From contig CM060114.1 of NCBI GenBank assembly GCA_030522415.1, forward strand, positions 30,207,804 to 30,271,803: DNA of 64,000 bases, in the 5' to 3' direction. A program made the position numbers and the translations under genes. The notes beneath the pieces were generated by a model. It was not told where the DNA came from. It made no database searches and saw only the letters and a list, made by a program, of their open reading frames with translations. The DNA comes from Channallabes apus. Taxonomy: Eukaryota; Chordata; Actinopteri; Siluriformes; Clariidae. Below, piece after piece: positions 12,109 to 29,367 of the stretch; within the stretch, counting starts at the first letter, position 1, and every line of letters begins with the position of its first letter.

Positions 12109-12305
12109 GCATTGGTGGGTCAGTGGTAGGTTTCTCGTCTGCCACGCGGGTTCAATTCCCACCCGATGCCCAAACACCAGCCACTGGATGCAGCGCCAGT
12201 CCAAAGCCCAGATTAAATTTGCATCAGAAAGGGCATCCACTGTGGCGACCCCTCAACAGAAGCAGCCAAAAGACTACCACGATCACCACAGGGCCAAAAG
12301 TATGT
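12109..12305 (+). repeat. tRNA-Gly-derived SINE-like copy
   Basis: 12109-12172 begins GCATTGGTGGGTCAGTGGTA and continues through CTGCCACGCGGGTTCAATTCC to a matching 3' acceptor arm. This closely follows tRNA-Gly(GCC), but the variable loop and the 5' half of the T stem are deleted and the anticodon loop is altered. A non-tRNA body follows with 'agggcatccactgtggcgac' and 'agcagccaaaag', a common fish retroposon tail. It is a tRNA-derived retroposon, not a working tRNA gene. Confidence 0.65.
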
Positions 12306-12336
12306 GAAATCCTGAAGATCATATCCAATGCCATAG

Positions 12337-12492
12337 GCCAGGGGCAGCTTACTGGTTAAGGCATTGTACTACTGATCAGAGTTGCAGGTTCAAACTACTG
12401 TTAAGGCCCTTATCTCGCAACTGGTCAGATGTATATGATAAAAATGAGATCACTCTGGATAAGGGTGACGTTTTACGCCGTAAACATAATGC
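12337..12492 (+). repeat. tRNA-derived SINE with L2-type tail
   Basis: The head 'gcttactggttaaggcattg' and box-B-like GGTTCAAACTACTG (12389-12402) are followed by 'aaggcccttatctcgcaact'. The tail is CACTCTGGATAAGGGTGACG (12451-12470), carrying the GGATA loop also seen in the LINE remnant at 1172-1186. A shared tail fits mobilisation of this SINE by an L2-clade LINE. Confidence 0.6.
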
Positions 12493-12494
12493 AA

Positions 12495-13040
12495 ACTCGT
12501 TCTTCAAACTGCACACCCGTGTACAGAATGTCGCTGTATGCAGTAGCATACAAAGACAGTTTATGTAAGGCATTTAAATTCACATTCAGAAAGTGTGACA
12601 CACCTAATTGTCACTAATTTGTATATTAAGGTACACTATTTTACTCTGCTTCTTTCTTGTGGTAATGAAGGAAAATTTGTGAAACCCAATGCAGTAAATG
12701 TCCCAAATTACATTTATTTTTACATGACTACTTTAATATTTTGCTTATTTAAAATATTCTTTATTTTATTCTGAGAATCCATATTTCTTCGTGTGTTAAA
12801 AAAAAAAAAAAAAAACAAGCTAACAATACAAAAAACCATGGTTACAGAAGTCTGCTCATTAAAAAAGTTAAAAAGCTTCTGAAACCAGATATACTGAACT
12901 AGTAACAAACAAGAGGATTAGAAAAGATCATCTTTCATACAGGAAACAAGACACAAACTGTCTCATATGTACTGTAAAATAAGAGTTTAGCCATTGTAGG
13001 ACCACAAGAAGTGTGAACACCAAATCCCTAAAGACAGGAG
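12495..13040. other. Intergenic AT-rich DNA
   Basis: This lies between the SINE cluster and the ssbp1 3' end. It contains an A tract at about 12800-12817. No gene or clear repeat is seen. Confidence 0.5.
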
Positions 13041-13044
13041 ATTT

Positions 13045-13050
13045 TTTATT
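13045..13050 (-). terminator. ssbp1 polyadenylation signal
   Basis: AATAAA on the minus strand, about 200 nt downstream of the ssbp1 stop codon at 13249. The 3'UTR would be roughly 0.2 kb. It is a candidate only; no transcript evidence is available. Confidence 0.5.
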
Positions 13051-13248
13051 ACAATACAACACAGTATGTCAGTAATAAAAGCAAAAATGTTTTCTTTAAG
13101 GTTTGGTGAAACCTGTAGGCTCGTGGTCAGAGAAGGAAGTGAGACATAATTATAATACCTTCATTCAACTACTGAACAAACAAAAGAACAAATAACAAAA
13201 ATATCATAATACACTATGCATTGTTAACTGAGCTTCCAGAAAAAGCCT

Positions 13249-19090
<5,842 letters not shown>

Positions 19091-20218
19091 TTTTAATGGC
19101 TGATTAATCTATGGAAAAAAAGACACTGAATTGAGGTTTACTTTAAACAACAAATTATTAACTAATGATACTCTGCAGGAGATACTGCACGCTCTTTCAC
19201 ATGCAACTGGCTTTACATTTCTAATATGAAAAGATATTCACACAAACACTTGTGTGTGTCCAGCGTCATGGAGTAATATCGTCACCTACTGGATACCTAC
19301 AAAGGTATCAAGACCAACAGCTTTACGTTTCTTTTTTTGTATGTTTTTCATCCTTGTACAAATAATACGGAGGCTTAAGACTGCAGCTTTAGCACATGTG
19401 TGTTAGGTCGCTGCCGGTGTTCTGGATTTACAGTAAATGATCGATTGCTCAGTTTACATTGCTGGTTTCTTATCTCAGTGTCTGGTTCCACTCACTCCAG
19501 TGTCTGGTCTTGTTCAGCAGCTTTATTAGCACTCTGGGTCTGCTGATGTCCTGGGGGTCTTAATAATCTGAATTCCTGATTGCTTCACTTGTGTGTGTGT
19601 GTGTGTGTGTACTATTTAAATCCGAATATATTTGTATGTGTGTGTGGTGTTTGTTTCTGAAACCTTTGTAGTACTGAGTGAACACTTGTCCAGATTACAA
19701 TACACTTTATCACTCCTTCCTACTTTATCTATTCTCTCCTTATTACAGCCATCAGACATCCAGCTTGTCTCCCCCTGTTCTCCTCATCTTCATCAATCCA
19801 CTAAATCAGCTCAATCTAACTCTCTCTAACGGTTTTCTTTGTCTGAGGTATAAATATGTAGATGTAAATACAACTGCACATGTAGTATTTTGTACTTGAA
19901 CTCATCCTCCATAAGTGTGTTTTCTACAACACTTGTACTCAAAAGCTTTACACCTGGCACATCTTGTTTATTGTTTGTTTGTTTTTATTTACAAACAGCT
20001 GTTTCGTGTCCAAATCAGTAATATTTCGGCCTGATCCTCTGCTTGTTTAAGCTTTCCGTTTAGTTTTCCCGCGTCTTATTTATTGGTACATTTTAGGAGT
20101 ATTTTTTGACATTCATTAATTTTTCTTCTCACAGTAAAGTGCTAAACTCAGTCTACATTTGTCATTTATTATTTATTAACGTCCTCTATGAAAGGTAACA
20201 CAGTTAAATGTAACTTAC

Positions 20219-20280
20219 ATGCTCGCTGTTTGGGACGCACGCTGTTTCCGGTCCGCTTGTGAAAAGGTTCCGGGCTGATA
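20219..20280 (-). promoter_or_regulatory. ssbp1 5'UTR exon and promoter
   Basis: On the minus strand a donor (GCAT|GTAAGT, complement of 20213-20222) closes a non-coding first exon starting near 20270. ACCGGAAAC (complement of 20244-20252) and a nearby CCGGAA are ETS/GABP (NRF-2) type sites, common in promoters of nuclear genes for mitochondrial proteins. The exact transcription start is unknown. Confidence 0.6.
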
Positions 20281-20349
20281 CATGACCGATCAGATAGTTC
20301 CGCCCTAAGGGCGTCAAACTTACTTTAAACTCTAATATCCACGTTTGAA

Positions 20350-20985
20350 ATACGAAAATATGTCATGGCCACGACTTATTAAGGTGTGGGAACCAAATAC
20401 AGTAGTATAATACATGTCCACAGAATATTATGTTGTGGTCATGACTCAGCCTCATATTGTTTATCCTCTTGTTCATGTATTTTGTTTATAACTGTTAATA
20501 TAGATGGATCATTACCTTTATTCACTCATTGACACACAGCATAACTCCAAAACAACAATTATCCTGTCACATCTGGGACGTGAATGATCATATTAAAACA
20601 CAATCTTAAGTGATGGACACAACATAGTATTCATTCCCACATCTTATTAAGTTCTTGTCTCGTTTCCAGGTCTTGGTAAGTGCTGGTCACAGCATAGTAT
20701 CTCATTCACATGCCATGACATAGTATCCTGTTCCCATGCATTAGTAACTTGTGGCCGCGGCATAGTGCCCCGTTCCTACACCTTGGTATGTCATGACAGA
20801 ATATTTTCATCCCAATGTCCACAATATAGGTTCTCGTTCCCACATCTTGTTAAGAATACGGTAGAAAGGAGTTTCCGTAACACAGTATCTTGTGCCTATG
20901 CCTTAGTAAATTGTGGCCATGTCATAGTATCTCATTTCCACACCTAAGTAAGTTGTGGTCACAATATTTTTCCCCTCAATGCCAC
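20350..20985. repeat. Degenerate tandem array upstream of ssbp1
   Basis: Units of roughly 40-65 nt recur with words such as 'catagtatctcattcacatg', 'ttagtaacttgtggccgc' and 'ttggtatgtcatgacag', at least eight times with drift. The array starts about 100 bp upstream of the ssbp1 leader exon. It may be the subterminal part of the inverted-repeat element that follows; no coding sequence. Confidence 0.6.
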
Positions 20986-21312
20986 CAAAAGAGCTCCCTA
21001 AGTTTTGACAGACCAATAGCACGTTAATTACTTTTACAAGATGTGTTTGTCTTTTTTGTATCCATCTTAAAGGTGGATTCTGAATGTTTAAACATACCTA
21101 ACATGCCTAAATAATAAAGCATAACTTCAAAACAACAATCATGCTGTCACATCGTGGACGATCTCATTACCACACATTCTTAAGTCATGCCATGCCCATG
21201 GTCTTTCCCTTGGTTCTCCAAACTTCTCCCTCGCCATTTTTATGATCAGAATTTACTTCTGCAACTGACACATTCTTTTTTTTTGCCTGCTGCTACCCCT
21301 GTGCTTAACTGG

Positions 21313-22885
21313 TGTTCCCCAGTTTTGTAAATCGTGACCTCAGTTTAATAATCCATTCCCACGATTTCTTAAGCTGTTCCCTCAGTTTAATTATTTATGC
21401 GCACAGATTTTGTAATCCGTACCCACAAATACATAATTCTGTGCGCACGCTTTCGCAATCCGTTCCCACAGGTTTGCACACAGACTCCTTTTAGAAAAAC
21501 AGGAAGCTTCCCGCTGTTAATGAATCTTATTATATATTGTTTTATTGTGGATTGTTAAGTGAAATACATCAAACTCTCTTAACTGCATGCTTACAGTGAT
21601 TATCTAGTTATCAATTGTAGCAGCTTTGAGGTAGAATACTACGATTTAATAAGAATGATTTGCATTAAAATCTAGTGATAATCAGCACATTACTATTATT
21701 ATTATTATTATTATTAATATTTAGGGTAGACAGGGTAGATAGAGACTGTCATTGCGCAGTATGGGAGAAATTTTTATTTGATTTCATTTGATTTTACTTA
21801 CTTTTGGGGGGTTAGAAGATACCTTATCAGTATATAATCGGGGATGTGTGTGCAAGCTGGGACATAGGCTTCTTTGTGTGCATTGCATATAGGAAACCCA
21901 AGCTTTACATTGGGGGCGGGGGGGCTAAAGACGGCCCTTTAATGAAACCCAGATGTTGGAGAGAGGAGGGGCAGGCACTGCATATGTACTGTAATGCACA
22001 TCGAGGAAATTCAGTTGCTCCACGGACACAGCTCCGGCCTTGTTGTTTGATAATAAAGGTCGTAATCTTCTGTAAGCAAAGCCCGACTCTGAGTATTTTT
22101 CCACAACAGCAGCAATCCGTATGACGTATATAAACCGTAATATGCTGAATGGTCTTATTTACTTTTATCTTTTAAAGTCGTTTTTTTGGGGGGAAAGCAC
22201 ATTTCCAAAACTTATAACCAATAACTTATAGGTTATTTATAAATAAAGCATTTATTAATTATTTTATAAGTGTACTCTTTTATAGTTATAATAATAATAA
22301 TAATGATGATAATAATAATAATAATTACTACTACTATTACTGCTAGTATTTTTATTGTTATATTTAGGCTATGCATTTAGAATAAGCTTTTATCCAAAAG
22401 TCAAAAGTTAGTCACAAAACACAATGCCAGGTTTATTAAATGTTACTATTATTGTTATTATGATTATTATTATTATTTTTATTATTATTAACATGCTGAT
22501 TATCACAAATTATCACAAGATTTTAATGCAAATCATTTTTTATTAAATCACAGTATTCTACCTCAATGCTGCTACAATTGATATCTAGAGAATCACTGTA
22601 AGCATGCAGTTCAGAGAGAGTATTTCACTTAATAATCCACAATAAAACAATATATAATAAGATTCATTAACACGTAGCGGGGAGCTTCCTGTTCTTCTAA
22701 AAGGAGTCTGTGTGCAAACCTTTTGGGAACAGATTGTGAAAGCGTGCGCACAGAATTATGTATTTGTGGGTACGTATTACAAAATCTGAGCGCATAAATA
22801 ATTAAACTGAGGGAACAGCTTAAGAAGTAATGGGTACAGATTATTAAACTGAGGGTACGAATTACAAAACTGTTGCCACAGATCT
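21313..22885. repeat. Large inverted repeat, arms about 380 bp
   Basis: The left arm (about 21313-21690) and right arm (about 22490-22885) match in inverse orientation over nearly their whole length, with mismatches. Landmarks are 'ttaataatccattcccac' against 'gtgggtac', 'cagactccttttagaaaaac' against 'gttcttctaaaaggagtctg', and 'gatttgcattaaaatct' against 'agattttaatgcaaatc'. The 0.8-kb spacer holds ATT repeats and an LTR-like segment. The layout fits a long-TIR or fold-back DNA element; the superfamily is not assigned. Confidence 0.75.
21780..22125 (+). repeat. LTR-like segment (weak)
   Basis: A TATA-like TATATAATC (about 21831) is followed about 220 nt later by AATAAAGG (about 22053) and a C/T-rich stretch. 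This order resembles U3-R-U5 of a solo LTR. I could not find flanking TG…CA ends with a target duplication, so this is only a suggestion. Confidence 0.25.
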
Positions 22886-22889
22886 TTTT

Positions 22890-23490
22890 TTCTCTCCTCT
22901 AGGTGACTTCCAGGGCTCCGTAGCTTCATGATAACAGGGACTGACAGAGAGGGAAGAGAGAGGTTGCTTATCCTAGTTTGTGCATGTGTGTGTTAAATAG
23001 CAGTGTATATACAATGCATCTTGAAAAAATGGAATACTAGGAAAAAAAATTTTTCCCTCATAATTTAATTTAAAAAGTTAAACTTTCATATACTCTGGGT
23101 TTAATGGACATAAATGTAATATTTTAAGCTTGTTTAGTTAAAATTTCTGTAAAGTAACATTACAGTTTACAACTCATGAAAATCAAAAATCCATTATTTA
23201 CATTTTTAAAAATATTTTCTAAGTTCAAACAAAGCAACAATTTTTTTTTATTTTCTGAATGTCAACATTTTCAGGCAGCAGGTGAGACTTTAACAGTTTG
23301 TAATGGCTCCTGTGCTCATTTGGAACTAATGTAGCAGGAATTGAGCGATATGCAGATTTGTCCTATAATTACATCTACAAGTACTGGGAGTTACAGTATT
23401 AGTGGCTTGGTATTCTGATCCATTTTTCACATTTACAATGTGTATTGTCATATTTCTAATCCTGATGTGTCATGCTACATGCATTGTTAA
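22890..23490. other. AT-rich intergenic DNA
   Basis: No gene or classifiable repeat is seen between the inverted-repeat element and the nested hAT/DIRS cluster. Confidence 0.45.
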
Positions 23491-23613
23491 ACTTAGTGAT
23501 GTTACTGTGACACAGACGCTACGAAGCTTGTATCGAGAAGAAGGGGGCGTGTCCAAATGAAGCCTCGCTTCGAGGCACGTGTCGGGTCCCCGAGCGTCAC
23601 GTGACCAATGACA

Positions 23614-23950
23614 AACGAATGGTTATGACTATAACCTCGGTTCCCTGAGGGAGAGGAACGAGGTTCAACACATATTGTATGGGATATCACGCCCTCTCGT
23701 GTCCTGGCTGAAGCCACCTTTATTCACGCCGTAAGACAGGCAAACCTGTGGTGACGTAGGTGTAGTCCCGCCTATACCTATAAACCATCGTCGCCACGGT
23801 TGACCTTCAGTTTGACAGCCGCTCTTCGCCGAGCGTAACTGTGAGGCGGGGCAGCATTGTGTTGTACCTCGTTCCTCTCCCTCAGGGAACCGAGGTTATA
23901 GTCATAACCATTCGTTCCCTTTGACTCGATTCACTAGGTACAATACATAT
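23614..23950. repeat. DIRS 3' terminus with internal complementary region
   Basis: 'taacctcggttccctgaggg' at about 23631 reappears inverted at about 23880-23900. The following 'gttccctttgactcgattca' and 'tacaatacatattgtatggg' (23912-23962) are the inverse of the far right end at 28843-28883. The complementary region therefore spells the left and right ends abutted across AACG, which also fixes the element ends at about 23614 and 28880-28883. Confidence 0.85.
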
Positions 23951-24073
23951 TGTATGGGACATATATTCACACCCCGCCGAGCATCTACCAAAGTCAGGCA
24001 CAAGAACCCTGGTAGCTACTCTACTGTATCATGGACCCCGCAGAGAGGACTGAATGAGCCATCGAGGGGGCCG

Positions 24074-25400
24074 TTATATCAAGTAGAACCGGACAAAGGT
24101 GTGCGGTGAGGACCAACTGGCTGCCGCGCAAATGTCACCCATGGACATCCCTTTGAACAGCGCCCACGATGTTGCCATAGCTCTCGTTGAGTGCGCTCTC
24201 ACACCCTGAGGCAGTGGCACACTCTTACTGCTATAAGCTAATGAAATAGCCTCCAAATCCAATGGGAAAGCCACTGTTTAGACAGTGCTTTACCCTTTAC
24301 TGGACTAGCAAAACAGACAAACAGTTGATCACATAAGCGCATATTCACTGTGCGATCCATGTAGACCCGTAGAGCACGTACAGGGCACAAATTATGCAAT
24401 TTTCCCTGCTCCTCAGAAGCAAAAGGAGGGGGACAAAGGCTATGAAGGTCAAAGACCATAGAGCTATAATCAGTGGAGACCACCTTGGGTACATAGGCCG
24501 CGTTCGGTCTTAGAGTAACCTTTAAACCATTAGCAGCAAACTGCGTACAAGATGGATGCACGGACAAAGCGTGGAGATCACCCACTCGTTTAGCAGACGC
24601 TAGAGCAAGAAGAAGTGCTGTCTTATATGAAAGAATTTTCATATCTATAGACTCAATTGGCTCAAAAGGAGGCCCACAGAGGGCCTCAAGTACTAGCAAT
24701 AGATCCCAAGACGGAACACTGGACCTCACAGTGGGTCGCAGACGTCGTACTCCTTTTAAAAATCGTACTGCCAGCGGATGAGCCCCTGGTGACACTCCAT
24801 CAAAACCAACATGACAGGCTGATATAGCCGCCAAGTACACTTTAATAGTAGAGAAGGAAAGGCCTTTTTCTAATAGTTCCTGCAGAAAAGACAAAACCTC
24901 CACCATGGAGCACTGAAATGGAAGAACCTTACGTTCTCGACACCATTGCTCAAAAGCTCGCCACTTGTAAGCATATAAGCCTCTCGTAGACGAAGCCCGA
25001 GCACATTGAATTGTCTCAATCACATTCAGGGGAAGCCCATTAGCTATCAGATTGGACCTTTCAACAGGTAAGCATGCAAGTTCCACAGCTCGGGACGCGG
25101 GTGCACTACCTCTCCCCCTGCCTGAGACAGAAGGTCCCTGAGGAGAGGAAGTTTCCATGGCTCTGCTGCTAGCAGGCTGACTATCTCTGCATACCAGAAC
25201 TTCGCCGGCCAACGAGGGGCTAGCAGGATTAGTGACAGGCCCTGCTGGCGCACCCTCTCTGTGACAGGCAGAATCAGTTCTACTTGAGGAAAAGCATACA
25301 ATAGAGCTGGGGGCCATGAGTGTGCCAGTGCATCGATCCCCAGAGGGGCATTGCGGTCCGTTATGGAGAAGAATAGCGGGCAGTGAACATTTTTCTTTGA
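24074..25400 (-). pseudogene. DIRS tyrosine recombinase (YR) domain
   Basis: The minus frame ending at 24238 contains SAKRVGDLHALS, carrying the first catalytic Arg. After a frameshift near 24240-24270, the overlapping frame (24274 to 24077) contains AHSTRAMATSWALFKG, with the HxxR pair, and ends SPHTFVRFYL with the candidate nucleophilic Tyr. All of R…HxxR…Y are visible but divided between two frames. The upstream part (FSTIKVYLAAISACHVG, RGLYAYKWRAFEQWC) is the core-binding domain. The enzyme would integrate the circular DNA without target duplication. The 530-codon frame begins out of register, inside the RNase H region. Confidence 0.85.
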
Positions 25401-26930
25401 TGCAAAAGGATCCACTGCTGCCCTGCCGAAGCGCTCCTAGATCTGAGCTACCACCCCTGGGTGTAACCTCCATTCCCTCACAAGCAGGCCCCCTCTGGAT
25501 AGAAGGTCCGCCCCCAGATTCAGGCGCCCTGGAATGTGAGTGGCCCTGAGTGACAGAAGATGAATACTGGACCAAAGCAATAGAGAATGAGATAGTTTTA
25601 GCAGTGAGAGTGAGCGAGTCCCCCCTTGTCTGTTTATATACGACACCACTGTTGTGTTGTCTCTCCTGATCAGAACATGATGGCCTGTCAGGGTCCGATG
25701 AAAATGCCTCAGGGCTGAAAACACTGCTAACAGCTCCAAACAGTTGATGTGAAGCCTGCGCTGTTCCTGTGACCACGCCCCCTGACCGCGGAGGCGTCGC
25801 ACAGAGCGCCCCAGCCGCTGAGCGAGGCATCTGTTGACACCACTTTGCGAAACGACACCCTGCCTATCGGAGAGCCCTGGCGTAAAAGCCTGGGTTCCCT
25901 CCAGGCCAGAAGAGCTGTCATGCATGACGGTGTCACTGTCCACCTCCTGTTGAGGTGGCGCGCCGCACATAGGCGGTGAGAGCGCACCCAGCGCTGAAAA
26001 GCACGCATGTTCAGCAGCCCGAGAGGCACCACAGCGATCATAGATGCCATCATTCCCATTAACTGTAAAAACACTCGGAAACGAGGTTTGTGTTGTAACT
26101 GAAACAGAGCAAGGCAGCGCTGAAACACAGCTATTCTGTGCTCTGAGAGACGTGCTCGGCTGGTAACGGAGCATATCTCCAGACCCAGGAATGAAAACTG
26201 TTGACTCGGAGTCAATGAGCTTTTCTTCATGGTTATTGAGAACCCTAAAGTCTGAATGTGAGACACAACTAGCGCTGTTTGTTTCTCCGCCTGCTCGCCT
26301 GAGCTCGCTATCAGCGCCCAGTCGTCTAAATAGGCCAGTATGCGAACGCCCCTCTCCCGAAGAGGAGACAGAGCCGCCTTGTGAATGTTCGGGGAGCGAG
26401 CGACAGGCCGAACAGGAGCACTAGGTACTCGTAGGCCACGCCCTCGAATGCAAACCTAAGAAACTTTCTGTGGTGCGGAAAGATCTCTATATGAAAGTAA
26501 GCGTCTGTGAGATCTATCGTAGTGAACCAATCCCCCGGGCCTATTGCATTTAGCAGTTGCCTCAGTGTAAGCATTTTGAACTTGTATGTTCTTAGAAACG
26601 TGTTCAATATTCTCAGATCCAAAATAGGACGCAGTCCTCCCCCTCTCTTCGGAACGACAAAATAACGGCTGTACCAGCCTGAGTTGATTTCCGAAGGAGG
26701 AACCACTCCAATCGCCCCGTTGCTCAGAAGAGAATGTATCTCCTCCCGAAGCACCGGTGCTGCGGCGTCCGACACCACTGTGTTTACTATGGAAGCGAAG
26801 CGCGGTGGCCTTGTGCGAAACTGTAGTCGGTATCCCATAGCGATCGTGTTTTGCACCCATGTCGAGACTGCTCATGCGCGCCACTCGAGGAAGTGGGAAG
26901 CCAGCCGACTCACCCTGATCTGTGAAAGGG
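25047..26930 (-). pseudogene. DIRS reverse transcriptase-RNase H
   Basis: RT blocks in the 26856 frame: RYFVVPKRGGGLRPILDLR, TTIDLTDAYFHI, FGLSLAPRTF. After a +1 shift at about 26330 the catalytic AYLDDWALIAS is in the 26266 frame, followed by LGFSITMKKSSL and FLGLEI. RNase H in the 26174/25727 frames has VVSTDASLSGWGAL, NCLELLAVFSAL, RRDNTTVVSYINRQGG and HIPGRLNLGADLLSR. A tail domain (CPLFFSITDRNAPLGIDAL…) ends at 25047. At least three frame changes and an in-frame TGA near 26871 show that it is broken. The layout is normal for vertebrate DIRS. Confidence 0.88.
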
Positions 26931-27328
26931 GGCTGCTGCCCCCTGGCGTTCTGCCAGAGTGCAGCCTCATCGATGGACTTGGGCTTTTTTGCTTTGCAAC
27001 ATTGCAAACAGGAAAACTCTTTATTGGTTTTAATAATGAAACGTTCACATTGCTTACAAAAGGCACAATTTTTGAGGCAATCAAACTGTAAACATTGAGG
27101 GCACTTGCTGTAAGTCCCTGAGAATCTCTTAACACGCCCCAACCGGGGTTCATAACTTGAACATAAACACTTGTGTGTGAGGGGGGGGGGATTGTGCTTG
27201 GGAGACTGTGTTAGGGAAGTGCAGCGCCGTTTGGGATTGATTCCCTGAACATAACTTAGCGGCCTCTTGGGCGGCATTGGGAGAGGAGAAACAGTGTCTC
27301 CCTGCTGCCAGAGCTCCCCTCCCTTCAA
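26900..27328 (-). pseudogene. Cys-rich segment between DIRS gag and RT
   Basis: The minus frame from 27328 starts just after the gag stop (TAG at about 27334). It contains a basic stretch (PPKRPLSYVQGINPKRRC) and then twelve Cys residues within about 55 codons, including CPQCLQFDC, CAFCKQCERF and CLQCCKAKK. Pairs of CxxC suggest a metal-binding knuckle or ribbon. The frame then leaves register with RT by a shift near 26930-27000. I do not recognise a named domain. It may be the N terminus of the Pol protein or a separate small ORF. Confidence 0.5.
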
Positions 27329-27336
27329 AATCTGAG

Positions 27337-28481
27337 CTAGGAGGAGTGAGGATTCTTCCTCCTAGTCGCTGAATCCTTCCAGAGGCCCGGTGGGGGGCCC
27401 CTACTCCAGGCCGACTGCCGTGGGTTTTGCCCGGGAGGTTGTTGCTTCACCGGCTGGGAGCTCGAGCTGGCTGCCGGCGGTGGTCTTTTCTGAGGTGGCC
27501 GCGGAGTGGTCATTCTTCGAGCCTGTTTGGGCTTCACCTCTCATCGCGGGATGATATCTCGCAACGCTTCAGCCTGCTTCCTTTTGAAGTCGAACCTTGC
27601 CTGAATGGCATCGAGTGACTGGCCGAACAAACCCTCAGCAGACACCGGTTCATCCAAGTAGACGGCCCTGTCTCTATCCGGGAGGTCAGAGAGCATGAGC
27701 CATAAATGCCTCTGTGCTACCACTGCGCTCGCCATCCCTCTCCCGAGGGAAAGAGCCGCACAACGAGACATGCGCAGAATGTAGTCTGTCGCGTTCCTGA
27801 CCTCGTTAAGCAGCGCACATAGTGGGCTCTCTTGAGGCACCAGTGAACCGAGCTCCGCCAAACACATTGCCTGATATGTTTGAAGCAGCATAACAGAATT
27901 GAGCGCACGACAGAAGTGTCGTCCCGTGCGGCTAGCGCAGTAGCAGCGGAGCTCTGGGCGAGTGGCAAGAGTTCATGCTTGTCCTCCGACAAGCCATGCA
28001 TCTCTAGGCCGATATCGAGCACGTCATCGTCCTCGAAAGCACGCTGATCGGTGCCTGGCTGCTGGCCAGTGCTGTAGGAGAGCTCACGGTCCTCCGACCC
28101 CTTGAAATACTCCATTTGGTCTGCCCAGCTAAGCGCGGGGACTTCTGAAGAAAACTCCTCATCAGCAGACACAGGCGAAGCTGGGACTGCTAGTCCGGAA
28201 AGGAGGGGGTCTTGCTGAGCGACTGTATTTTTTCCCAGGGTTCTTTCCACGAACGTGACCCGTCTTTCCAGCTTTGAACGCTGGAGCTGGCGACAAAGCG
28301 CACATGACTCAGGCTCAGCTAGCGCTCTCCTAGCGTGGAGAATTCCCAGACAGACGGGGCACGCCTCGTGCTGGTCCTTCTCGTGCAGGGAGAAGCCGCA
28401 CTCCTGAGGACAGGGGCGAACAGCGGACTTCTTCTTTGTCACATTAGCTTCCATGCTCACGTCGGCTAGCACTGTTAGCAC
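27337..28481 (-). pseudogene. DIRS gag-like protein
   Basis: The first frame (28481 to about 27890) has a Cys/His cluster at its start (RPCPQECGFSLHEKDQHEAC, then CLGILHARR) followed by an acidic middle. A frameshift at about 27890 leads to the frame with LLQTYQAMCLAELGSL and RFDFKRKQAEALRDIIPR. A TGA at 27541 then splits off a Pro/Gln-rich basic tail ending near 27337. The order and composition match gag of fish DIRS elements. It would form the particle that carries out reverse transcription. Confidence 0.7.
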
Positions 28482-28883
28482 AGCTAAACAGGAGCCACCC
28501 GAACCGAAACGTCGCTAATGTTACGACTGACAGGGAACTTAAAGTCAGCGCTCCGCGGGTAGACGACTCACCAAATGAGGCTGTTGTCGCTAACACCAAC
28601 AGGAACAGTTAAGCTGATTTAAGCACTGTCGTGTAAAGTAAATGTAGAGTTGACTAGCAGCACCTAGAAAACTCTACGGAAAGGTGTTCACAGCGAGGTG
28701 AAGAGCGAAAGAACTGAAGGTCAACCGTGGCGACGATGGTTTATTGGTGTAGGCGGGGCTACACCTACGTCACCACAGGTTTGCCTGCCTTACGGCGTGA
28801 ATAAAGGTGGCTTCAGCCAGGACACGAGAGGGCGTGATATCCCATACAATGTGTTGTACCGAGTGATTCAACTGAAAGGGAAT

Positions 28884-29162
28884 GAACCCTTGCGCTTGCC
28901 GGAATCACGCTTGTTTGTCGCTTAAGTAAAGGTTCGTGCAACTCTCCAGTTAATTTTCAAAAGTTCAGAGATGTTGGTTATGTGTATAAACTTTTCCGTA
29001 AACAGTGTATCTGAATGTACATATAAATTCTGCTGCTTGTGATGTTACGATCTAGTTGCTACACAAAATGTCCACTAGATGGCAATCTAGTACAATGAGG
29101 CCTTGAATGAAGCTTCATGGATGAACCTTTTGGTGAAACTATTGGCTGTGAAGCCTCGACAC
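28884..29162. other. hAT body between DIRS and second hAT
   Basis: This is leftover sequence of the outermost hAT-type element. It contains 'gtccactagatggcaatcta' and 'aatgaggccttgaatgaagc', and 'tgaggcctcatctgg' returns at 30957, which supports one element split by insertions. No coding sequence is seen. Confidence 0.45.
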
Positions 29163-29367
29163 TAATGATGGGAAGTTTGAATCATTTTAGTGACTCGGGT
29201 CTTTGATTCTCGTTCAAAATTAACGAGTCATTTAGTTCATTTTGTTCTTTTGATCAGAAATAAAATAAAATGTTACATCTTCAATAAACAGGCTCCCAAC
29301 ACATCTACATAAACACATTTTGGCTATAGTTCCATTAATGAAAATATTAAAATGCAGCTAAGGACAT

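Larger units (their letters stand above)
23614..28883 (-). mobile_element. DIRS-type tyrosine-recombinase retrotransposon
   Basis: About 5.27 kb, coding strand minus, order gag, RT-RNase H, tyrosine recombinase. The inverted terminal repeats are 23667-23815 and 28713-28857, about 145 bp each. Next to the left terminus, 23859-23950 is complementary to the outer edges of both termini joined end to end, which is the internal complementary region diagnostic of DIRS elements. No integrase and no flanking target duplication are seen, as expected for insertion of a circular intermediate by a recombinase. Several frameshifts and stops make this copy non-autonomous. Confidence 0.92.

Noticed and set aside
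12109..12172. A tRNA-Gly gene
   Set aside because: The variable loop and half of the T stem are missing, the anticodon loop is altered, and a retroposon body follows. It is a tRNA-derived repeat.
21780..22125. A full endogenous retrovirus in the spacer of the inverted repeat
   Set aside because: Only a TATA-like and an AATAAA-like signal are present; no gag, pol or env frame and no paired LTR.
26684..27091. Plus-strand frame of 135 codons
   Set aside because: It is the antisense shadow of the DIRS RT region on the minus strand.
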